From Pycnopodia helianthoides (taxonomy: Eukaryota; Echinodermata; Asteroidea; Forcipulatida; Asteriidae), in assembly GCA_032158295.1 (NCBI GenBank), contig CM063260.1, positions 630,001 through 694,000 of the forward strand: DNA of 64,000 nucleotides, read 5' to 3'. Of this stretch, positions 54,491-64,000 are shown piece after piece. The notes below the pieces were generated by a model, which ran no database searches, had not been told where the DNA came from, and saw only the letters and a list, made by a program, of their open reading frames with translations. The position numbers were made by a program, and so were the translations under genes. Numbering within the stretch: the first letter of the stretch is position 1; each line of letters begins with the position of its first letter.

Positions 54491-57400
54491 ATGATGAAAG
54501 TTTGTTGTGAAGGTCTACATAAGACGAACTAAACGTCAGGGGCAGAGCTGGCCTTGAGACACCATAGGCCCCCAGGATGAGGCCCAAATCATCCCTGATG
54601 TTCGCACTTGCCTGGTTACCCTGACCGACTGTGACAGCCTCATAAAAGGCGGGAAAGATGCCTTACATTACTAGAATTACACTTTGGCGTCATGTTTTAT
54701 GTACTTTTCTATTATTCGGCGTTCCAACGCCATAAAGTGCCTAAGTACATGACAATAGGTTCCTAATACTTGTTCAGGGCGGTTAACGTCATCGAATTAC
54801 TCTTCACTTTAATACTTTTTTTTTATTGCCTCCAAACATACAAAAAGGGGTTCTAATACTTGGAAGAAGTACGCCACAAAAGTTGGGTTTACAACTCGGG
54901 AAAAAGAAAGCTTGAGTCCCTGAACGAGTGCGCCGGCACGCAGTCTCAGGTCCCCCGACTCCTGGGTGAGCTCCCTGGGCCCGATTATGCGGTTTAGTTA
55001 GCGCACATACCCCGGGGGCATTGCTACTATTAATCACGGGAGCAAACAATGCAGCGCACAATAGCGAGGACTGGCAACAAGTCAACACGGAGACAATGTG
55101 GGCGGGTCCTACATGGGTGAACTTAGGTCCTGAGTGGGACATTGGAGGATTCCTTTTCGGAGGCGAAGGGTCCACGGTCAGCAAAGAGTTGTGGTTTCTC
55201 AAAACTTTCAAAATGAAGAAAGAGGACATTTCCTTAATAGAGCCAAGGTGCATGCGACGGGAGTTGTAAATGTCCCAGAAAGTTGATTATGTGAGCAATC
55301 TTGGTGACGTTTTCAAGAATCGGTAGGCCTATATCTTTGAACCTGTATGAAATCTCGTGATTGGCAAGTGGAGTTCCATCTCCATTTAGCCTATTTTACT
55401 TCCCGTCTGCAGCTCTCATTTTCGTTCGTATTTATGTACATGTGACCCTGTTCTCTCCATTGCTCTTTGTGCTGAGCAAAGTTAGTGTTCAATCTGTGTT
55501 GATATCCATTTCCCCCCCACCCCTTGTCATTGTTGGGTATCACCATGCCTTGAAAAACTGTGGCTTTACTTGCCCTCAACCAGAGGTTTTAGCAGCCCAG
55601 GTTTTAAACATGTATTGTCATCTTTCTGATGTAGTCATGGCAACGACCATCACAACCAAATGAAGATGCATTCACAAACTGACAAAATAAGTGAACACAT
55701 TTTGACAAATTTATTTTTCACATCTAAATAAGATACAACATTTGCATTATAAACAAGTAGGTTGCACAGTGTTTTTAGTACTAAGTAGCACACAGGGCAA
55801 GTTGAGAAGTGGTGTTTACTAGCCCGTAGTTTGGTAGGCTGGGCTAACCGGGGCTGTAGTGTAGTCAGGGTAAGCCATGAGCACGCACTGATCATCGGAA
55901 ACCTTCTCCGGAGAATCAGTCATTGGTTTGTTCTTAAGACAAAGCATCTCTGTAGATAAGGCGTATGCATGCGGAAAACCTACTTTACAGTACATGAGGA
56001 CGATTGCATAAAATGAAGACAAAATGTTGACCGTGGTGGGTGTTTACCCTAAACAAGTATGCTGGGTATAGGTCTAACGCCTATTGTTGGAACAAACATA
56101 ATTCTTACAGGAGCATCTGGCTGTTCAGACACGAGAAGAATGCAACTACTTCTACATTAAATTGCATGCTAGGTCGTTGAGCCTTTAGTTGATGGCAGTG
56201 CTCCCCGTAGATCGGGACAAAAACACGGCATGCCGTCCCCTTGTGTCGGTCTGGTGGCCGCTCATTAGGGGAACAGACCCCATAATAGGCGAGCCAACCT
56301 CCCATGTTGCTTTGCAAGGGGAAATGACTTAAACTTCTGATACTTAAAGGGAATGTCTAGGCACAGCAAAATAAAATAATGGAAATAGCTTCTCCATAAA
56401 AAGACATTTCCGGGACAATTTGTTTTTAATTCACAACGTGGCTCTACGTATACGATGCAAACGGACAGTATACACTAGTGTGCGATGACTGCAAGGTGTA
56501 TTGATGACAATCGAGGCAACTTTGAGGTGGATTGATGTGTAATTCTTCCTTGTCAATTAAAATCTTGAACCCCTTTTTCCTTCTCCCCCCTTTCTTGGAA
56601 ATCAAGAAGGGATGTGACCACAACCCCCAGGTGCATGTCCCTGCATTACTTTAAGCTATCAGACCAACACTACAAACAACAGGCTTGAATTGTTGAATAC
56701 TGGGCTCTACAACCTACGGAGCTCGGGAAGCGCCATTTAATTTGTTGAGATCCTGAGATAATTTATCTCGGGATGATGACAATCTTGAAAGTTGAATGTT
56801 TGTCTTGGCATGACAACAGCCTGAAGGTAGGATGTTGTCTTCCTAACATAATTTATCTTGGGTTCTCGACAATTTCAGTTTTCATACCATTAATGAACTA
56901 TCTCAGGATGTCGACATCTTATGCAATCATGGAGTATGAAGCCTGCAAGCCATTTAGGTACTTCAAATACAGTAGCCCAGAAGTTTCTCAAGTTTGCCGG
57001 GTCACAATTTTAAAAACAATTGTCACGTCGATGGTTACAAACCTTAGATAGATTAACTAACACAATTGTTTGAGCTATCTTTTGTGGACACGCGGTTTTG
57101 CAGTTCTCACGGTTACATTCTGTTTAGAAAAAAACTGTTAAAGATCTTTCTTTCTTTTGTCGAAATCTGGTTCAATGCGAATCCAATTATGCTGTTTGGA
57201 GCCGTTTCCATCGAGAGGTGATCCGCATTCTCGCACCAACTCTTTTTTTCTTTTCTTTTACCACTTTTTTGATAAAATACAAAATATGTCGAGACCACTG
57301 CCATTTTGTCTAGCACCCCGAGGGCACGGCGAAGGTTTTTTTTACTTATTTGTTTATAAAAAGAACGCTGCATACTTGATCCGTGCTACGAGCACCAGCT

Positions 57401-59640
57401 TATTTTGACCACGTCACCTCTCATCCGATTCCTCAGCGCGATAAGCGACCATGTTTTGCTTCTGGTGATGAGCGCGAAGAAAAGAACGCGACCATCAAAC
57501 CGAATGTCAGAAAATTAGCGGTGACGGGCGGGGGAAAAAATCAATAAACAGGAGAGGTTGCCCGCCCATTGACGACGACTCGTGGTGCTTGGGGGACTAC
57601 CGTCTCGTGCCAAACTTGTTGCCATCAAAGCATAGATCTTTCACTCTGATCAACTTGCTAAAACAATCAAGGGATTCTTCTCTTCAACCGTAATTAATCT
57701 TTATTTCTGAGAAATCTGCCATAATACAGACACGGAGCCAGAGGCAATTCACGCCACATAAAAGTTGAACACTATTGTTACGCTAATTTTATGTTTACTC
57801 TCTTCTAGGCCTATGTCTCTCGTTATCCAACTTAAATGCTTAGCATTTTTATTTTGTTTTGAAACTATGTTACCCCACTCTCGTTCAATTATCAAGAAAG
57901 TTCGCAAGCGAAGTTTCCATGTTTGTTTGTTTGATTGTTGTTGTTGTGTTTTTTAGTTTTTGTTTTTTTTTTGGGGGGGGGGGTAGAACTCACTGTACTT
58001 CGAGACACTTCTGTGTTGGATTTTGTGGTTCGCGGCACTTCTCTGATTCCAAACCGTCCCTCATTATGTAGGCTTGTTACTCAACCGGGATGGTGGTCTT
58101 AATCTTCGACAACAATCATGGGGGAAAATCGCGTAGCGGTGCCCATGTACGCAGCTTTTCAGAGGGGGGGGGGGCAGTTCAGCACCGCGGGCATGCCGGC
58201 ATAATTGAGTTGTTGACGGTGGAGTTCTTTTGAATCACCTGATTCAACTATCACAGGGGGATCCGACTGATGCGGGGAAAGGTCCAGGGACAGACAGAGG
58301 GGCGGGTGGTGAACCAACCAAGGGCTCCATGTCACAAGGATGTGCCGTTTAGCCAGAGAATGCCCACTTTGTTTTTTAAGGGGGGAACTACCATTGATGG
58401 GCACGATCCGATCAAGGTAATGTACCCCGTGGGGTACATCCCTCATGTTCCCCTGAGCCATGTGCATGCGTGTTTGTAGCACATGGTCACGTGATTGGTT
58501 TTCGACCAATAGAATTCAAAATCTATCACACGTATCATACATACATATCATGTAGGCCCGTCATATACTGCGTTTAATTCTGTAATTTAATATCAGAAAC
58601 CTGATTACTCCAGTTCGTAATTCCCCGAATAAATATTTGTTTTTTCATTACACGAAGTCAGTGGTCGAACGAGGAGACACACTCGCATGCAGCGCCTCGT
58701 GTAAAAACCGTTCACTATAAATCAAACAGGAGCAGACCACTAAACATTCACAGTTCAAGTTGCATGTCGTTGTTTACTTAGCATAATTTTGAGAAAGGCC
58801 AAGGATATTAAGCTACTAAGCATAATTTTGAGAAGGCCAAGGAATTTAAGTCGACAAGTGTAGGTAACAATTTAATAAACAGTTCAGCAACTTATTCGTC
58901 ACCGCTCAGCATTTTTTGTGCCAGGCAATAAACGGCCCAAGCCCAACGAGGAGACATTTCCAATAGCCGTACTATACATTTTTTTTCTAAATACCCAAAA
59001 GGTGCTAACACAGTAATTTGATCAACGAGCACACAGTGCAAATAAAACAGTGTAACATCCTCATTGAGGGGAAGTACGTGCAAAGAACCCACCGTACCAT
59101 GATCGCAAAATTCACAGATGTGTTATACTTTCGAGAGCTACACCCAAAGTACATCCTCAAGACTGTAAGTTGTGTTTACAGAGAAACTCTGGTTTGTCTC
59201 TCGTTTCAATCTGGAACCACAACAACAGCAGACAAGGGGTGATGCCGTGCGGAGACAAGACGAGGGCCCGGGGGCTCCCGTGCCACAAAGGAGAGAAAAA
59301 CACAGGTGTGCAGAGAGAGGTCCATGGACTATAGAGGGACCACACTGTATTCACCAATGGTCCTATTCAGTCCCTTGTTGGTTAAGTACACCACAATTCA
59401 GGCTCTTAAAGCCGCCCTAACGAACCCCAAAGTCTTTCTCAGGTGAAACTGTGTCCGAGCCTTATTAACTGAAGTCTCAAGTCCCACAGGTGTACGGCGA
59501 AGCCTAGCTGTACCAACAGGACAACGCATTTTTTTTCATAAGAGTTCTGCTATAATTAATCAACAGGAGCTTTGTGGACGTCACCGAGGGATCACACTGA
59601 ACTAGCCCTTGTGGTCAGCACCGCTATCCATCAAAGTAGC
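54491..59640. other. No gene recognised
   Basis: Five kilobases without a defensible exon. Visible content: ORFs of 149 (- 54,804-55,253) and 116 codons (- 58,159-58,509) with no family; a degenerate tandem with TTATCTCGGGATGATGACAA-type units at about 56,750-56,920; G runs at 57,972 and 58,165; and a duplicated TAAGCATAATTTTGAGAA(A)GGCCAAGGA block at 58,779-58,850. Confidence 0.45.
56750..56920. repeat. Degenerate tandem, TATCTCGGGATGATGACAA units
   Basis: Three to four diverged units, each with (A/T)TATCT(C/T)(G/A)GG(A/T)T and a GACAA or GACAT block. GAGATAATTTATCTC at the start is itself a palindrome. Confidence 0.5.
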
Positions 59641-59654
59641 AGATCATGACATAG

Positions 59655-59915
59655 ATAGAGTTAACGAATACAAACACCTGGGTCAAACCGTAAAGAAGAC
59701 GAAGTAATGAGAGGGACACAAGCAGGTTGGGGCTGTTTTTTGGGACGGCAGACTATACCGATGGCATGGAGAAGGCAAAATACACAACCAGTGTGTGCTA
59801 CCAACTGTGACATTATGCTGCAGAAACACGGACAACAACAAAATACCTAGAAAAACAAACTACAAACAGCACAAAGGGCAATGGGGGGAAGAATGTTACA
59901 CTTTCCCTCATAGAG
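59655..59915 (+). mobile_element. LINE reverse-transcriptase relic (C-terminal part)
   Basis: Readable in several frames: VNEYKHLGQTVK, then EVMRGTQAGWGCF, VLPTVT and NKLQTAQRAMGGRML. The order and spacing match the end of the reverse-transcriptase domain in RTE/CR1-like non-LTR retrotransposons (YLGQ..., RR..AGW..F, VLP...YG.ETW, L...QRAMER.ML). In-frame stops and frameshifts show it is dead. No endonuclease domain is recognised upstream. Confidence 0.72.
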
Positions 59916-59964
59916 GTTCTCTTTACTATGGATAACTGCCTTGCCTTAACAACAACCAATCATC

Positions 59965-60175
59965 AGGTCCAGTGGCGTAGCATAGAGGGGCGAGAACCCC
60001 CCCCCCCAGAACCTTACCCTCTTGCCCCCCAAATGAGATCGAACAATGCACAAATGAATGAATCTATACATTAAATAGCCCTCCCAATTATGTATTTTCC
60101 CCGATTGCCAACCCTTCCCCCCCCCCCAAAAAAAACAAAAAAACAAAAACAGAGAGAAGTTTGATGGCGCCCCTG
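59965..60175. repeat. Dispersed repeat CAGTGGCGTAGC, copy 2
   Basis: Starts CCAGTGGCGTAGCATAGAGG and ends GATGGCGCCCCTGATCAGGC. Internal AATGAATGAATCTATACATT and CCCAATTATGTATTTTCCCC match 28,800-29,030. Carries C and A runs. Confidence 0.65.
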
Positions 60176-61304
60176 ATCAGGCCTGTACCCATGTAGTTAT
60201 ATTCAGCTCATCCTCAAAACGTCACTGACTATATTGAAAAACAATTCAAAGTTGGCCACACGGTCAGTCACTTTTTGACGCCCAAGGCCCCGAAAGATTC
60301 TCGTCCAAAAAAAACCACCCACAATGTCATCAATCATTAAGATACAATAATAGTAGTATTATAGACTTGAGTTCGGTATACAGTTATTCTTTGTTTTTTC
60401 AACAGCATAATAGATTTATTAAAGTTATCGATCTATGTCAATCCGATTTAGATAAACCATTAATTATTTCCAATCCTACTGATAAGCTTGGCCATTCCCC
60501 CTGGAAACCGCACTAGGGCCAATTATGTAAACGTTTCACAAAGTAACACAGAGAGGGCCTTTGGTTTCGGAACGATACTCCACCGTCGAAAGTTTCCCAG
60601 AAGCAAAAAAAAGTAAAGCCTATTATAACGAGGTCAAAATGGTTTCCCTGTCATTGTCATATCATTTTAAAAAACCTTCCTTAACTTTTTCAAGAAACAT
60701 CAATGGAGTTATTATATGATTTGTTTTCTCAACAATTTTCCCTATCGTCTCTCGTAAGGTTTCACATGATGGGTTCATTGTCTTTTTTTCTTCTCCTTTT
60801 TTTTGCTCCTCGTCCTAGAAGAGAAAACATGACAACGAACAATTTTACGAAAGCGAACGCGTAATCAGTCATACATTACCACGTGATATGCATGTGACAA
60901 GATTACCGCTAGTTTCTTAGCAACCTCGTGAATATGGGCAAGAACTTACTTACGCTCTAAAAAACTCAGGTGTCAGAGTTGACCCACATAAAGATAAATG
61001 GATCAACCTGACGTAGAGAACAAGTTACAATCCCGAGTTTTAAAAAACATTTCCCGGTTCAGCTGGGCGCAATGGGTCAGGCGAGGCGACTCTCCGTAGT
61101 ATGAGCATCGAGTCGTGTATGAATCGTTTCTCAGATTCAAATATTTTGGGGTAAACAAACTATCCAAACCATAATAATTTCTCAAAATGGTTTATACTTC
61201 AAAAGAGCGAGCCTTATTTTACTAATCAACAAATGCAATGCCAAGCATGCACCAAAGTTTATATGGTCATTGTTGGAGTCTTTACCAATCTACGATCTTA
61301 TACC
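60176..61304. other. No gene recognised
   Basis: AT-rich sequence with only short random ORFs. Confidence 0.5.
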
Positions 61305-61862
61305 TTTAAAGGCCCTGTACACTATTGGTAAGATCGAAAAACACAATGTTCAGAGATTCACACATAACTTACATGATTTAAAGTAAGTAATGGTAGAAAG
61401 GGTTCCTTAAATTTTGTCTGCCTAAAATGCTATTGTTTCTGAGAAACGAGTAAAACAATAGTAATTATCGCGCGCGATAATTTGAAAAAAACAGAAAACA
61501 CATAAGATCTCTTTTCACTATTTTCTCGTGTACACTATTGGTAAGATCGAAAAACACAATGTTCAGAGATTCACACATAACTTACATGATTTAAAGTAAG
61601 TAATGGTAGAAAGGGTTCCTTAAATTTTGTCTGCCTAAAATGCTATTGTTTCTGAGAAACGAGTAAAACAATAGTAATTATCGCGCGCGATAATTTGAAA
61701 AAAACAGAAAACACATAAGATCTCTTTTCACTATTTTCTCGTGACCTCGATGACCAATTGAGCTCAAACTTTCACAGGTTAGTTTGTTCATGCATATGTT
61801 TAATCACACAAAATGTGGACACTGATTTTGAGCTATTACCAAAAGTGTACAATACCTTTAAA
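61305..61862. mobile_element. TIR element with internal 213-bp tandem duplication
   Basis: Ends TTTAAAGGCCCTGTACACTA and ATTACCAAAAGTGTACAATA followed by CCTTTAAA are imperfect inverted repeats. Inside, the block starting TGTACACTATTGGTAAGATC occurs at 61,316 and again at 61,529, the two 213-bp copies appearing identical. The body resembles the 1154-1545 family around TTTCACTATTTTCTCGTGAC. Non-coding. Confidence 0.9.
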
Positions 61863-64000
61863 TGATCCCGAACGGGAGCTTGTCGGGGAAAACTATGGTC
61901 AGTTTTTTTTTTTAATGATTATAAGATACGAGTTCCAACACCATTTCGTCATTGAGTATACACGCTGGAATTTTGACCAAGATGGCTGTCGTGGAGGTCT
62001 ATAGATATAGGGCAGATGACTGATAACTTCCCCCGCCACCGAAATACCCCTCGTTTTCAACACTGCCAACCAGATATCGACCGTTACTAAATGTGTTAAG
62101 TATTAAGCCAGATTAGCACACCCAAATGGTGTCAATGCGTGAATGTGCACACACCGGCACTTCGGCGTAACAGCCAAACTGATAGCGCCATGATTGTATA
62201 CTGCTTTATATGCACTGCTATCTCTTTGCGAGTTTTTTTTTGTTTTCCCCCCTGTGCTCTGTAGCCGCTAAAATCGGCCAGCGTAATCTCCAAAGTACAA
62301 CGCCCGAGAACAAACCACCAATTCTTAATCTGTTCCTCGTAGTAGATTATAGGCGAAGGTACTGGTCCCTGTAAACACGACGAGTAAAATGCTATTTGGG
62401 GGACTTGGGGGATGGGAGGGGGACAATGGTTAAGGGACATGTCTACAAGTGTTTTGCGCCAAACAAGCTTTCACGCAACCGCCAATTGCATGTAAGCATA
62501 GAGTAAGGACAACGCTTTTAAGACTGAATTTTAAAATAAATCCAACGGATCAAACCTAAAAACGTTCTGTCCACGGCACGGGGTGTGATTGTGAACCAAA
62601 AAGAGGGGGGAAAAACCCTAAATAATGGGCTGGGGCCTTCTGTTGGTCGATAGTGACACCACTGAGCCCCACAGGCTGTTACATTTTGAAGGTTTTTTTC
62701 AGACATCTTTATCGCCACAGCTGTTAAACTATAGGTTTTGTAACAATTGTAATTTTTCCCCTGAATGGTCAGTTTCCGTCCTCAGTTAATCAAAATGCAT
62801 TGTTAAAGGCGTTTTATAAACTATGAACAAAACCACCTAAAACTCAAAAATAAAAATGCTAAAATATTACTCGGCTCTCTTATATAAGCTTCCATATTTT
62901 CACAAATTTGCATTTTGTTATTCTCTCAGTTTTTTTTACCCCGGGGTTCATCCCAGGAATTTCCGGGGTTAAATTCTTGGGAATTGGGCCCGGGTAGTGT
63001 GAATCTGAAGAAGTGTCAACGGCAGTTGTTTTTATTTTTTTTGGGGGGGGGGGTATATTTCCCATGATTTGACAGAGATTTGTAGAGGCGACAGCAGCCC
63101 CCGCACGCAACCCCAAAGAACATTATTGGCCATGGTCATGCTATTATTAATACCACACTCCATTATTAAATTACCGCGCTTCACTCCACTGGGTCGGACG
63201 CCAGGGAAATAACCTTTGATAGCTATACTGTAACTTTATTTTTCTTAATTTCTTGTGTTTCTTCTGGGGAGAATATATGGCTTTATTTATTCATTTTTTT
63301 TCTCTAAAGTTGGATAAACTTTGTAAAGCAAGGAGTTTTGGGGAATTTTCAAGGAGTTTTTGTAGGGTCTAATATAATTTGTTTTATAAAATAGCCCTCT
63401 GATGTTTGGAAACAGAGAGCGTGTAACGTCTGTTTCAGTTTGCCGTAAACGATGTACCAACAAAAAAGGGAATGATTAATTAATAAGAATAATAACTAGA
63501 CATTGTTTTTTTTCGCTGTCGGTGCACATAAGTTCGTGGTAGGAGTTGACTAATATAACTTTCTCTTTTTCAATTAACCCCGTTACGGTATATTTTTTTT
63601 TAATGCTGATACTGTACCACAGAAAGTTGCCAGAAGACACCCTTTTAGTTCTCGAAATTATGTTTTAAAAATGCAGTGGGAACTAAATTTGCGACACTTG
63701 AACGTGCGAGTATAATCACTCAGGCATTGGATGATTTCAAGACAAACTGGTTTGCCATTGCAGTTTAAAGCAAAATGTTGGCCTGAATGCCAGATTATTG
63801 AATTTATCATGAATTAGACTCTGAACTTCATCAAGTTATCGGAAGCTGAACGCCTGAAGGGAACAGTAATTTCGTTCACGTTTTTATTTCCTGTCGTCGG
63901 TTAGTGACTTTTCTGTATCTGTTTGATTCTTGTGTAATGACAAATAAATAACTAGATAATAACAATTAAAAACAGTACTTGTGCTCAGGGACATAAAGGC
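61863..64000. other. No gene recognised
   Basis: AT-rich, with G and T runs near 63,030-63,050. A - strand ORF of 102 codons (62,132-62,440) has no recognisable family. Nothing supports an exon up to the window end. Confidence 0.45.

Noticed and set aside
54804..55253. 149-codon - strand ORF
   Set aside because: No recognisable domain, mixed composition and a competing + strand ORF in the same place.

Overview
This is a window of animal nuclear genome: it is AT-rich and repeat-dense, has small spliced exons with GT-AG borders, and shows no bacterial or organellar gene organisation. The two genes I can recognise belong to deuterostome families. Their moderate divergence from vertebrate proteins, plus many short terminal-inverted-repeat (TIR) elements and tRNA-derived SINEs, suggest an invertebrate deuterostome. 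An echinoderm, perhaps a sea star, is my best inference; it is not proven by the sequence.

Genes. (1) On the + strand, 525-632 and 1605-2268 are the last two coding exons of RCC2 (TD-60), an RCC1-repeat protein. The first of these exons carries a one-base shift relative to the conserved reading frame. The last exon adds an acidic Glu/Lys-rich tail of about 134 residues that vertebrate RCC2 lacks. (2) On the - strand, seven exons between 13,680 and 23,216 join in perfect phase into the 279-residue C-terminal part of a secreted collagen/C1q-like hormone of the FAM132 family, the family of vertebrate adipolin (C1QTNF12) and erythroferrone (ERFE). Its signal-peptide exon was not found. The two genes are convergent, with about 11.4 kb between their stop codons. 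They show no sign of working together; the arrangement looks like ordinary neighbourhood.

Layout. 1-2,268: end of RCC2, with a 392-bp TIR element in its last intron. 2,269-13,679: intergenic, with a 31-bp hairpin minisatellite, two copies of a roughly 310-bp MITE and a MITE nested inside another MITE. 13,680-23,216: the FAM132-family gene, whose introns hold a 68-bp satellite in separate arrays and other minisatellites. 23,217-64,000: no exon I can defend. This part may include a long first intron of the FAM132 gene. It holds two or more tRNA-derived SINE families, five further copies of a GGGCCCAATTTC-ended MITE, a 52-bp array carrying TGACTCA sites, an 18-bp array beside telomere-like repeats, a 1.2-kb 15-bp minisatellite that creates a false 317-codon ORF, hairpins ending in a CTGAAGA...GAAACGTC motif, a second copy of the 392-bp TIR element, a LINE reverse-transcriptase relic and a TIR element with an internal 213-bp duplication.

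I found no convincing functional tRNA, rRNA, snRNA or CRISPR array. Exon borders were placed by eye from conserved protein sequence and splice consensus. Repeat borders are approximate to a few bases, more so for old copies.
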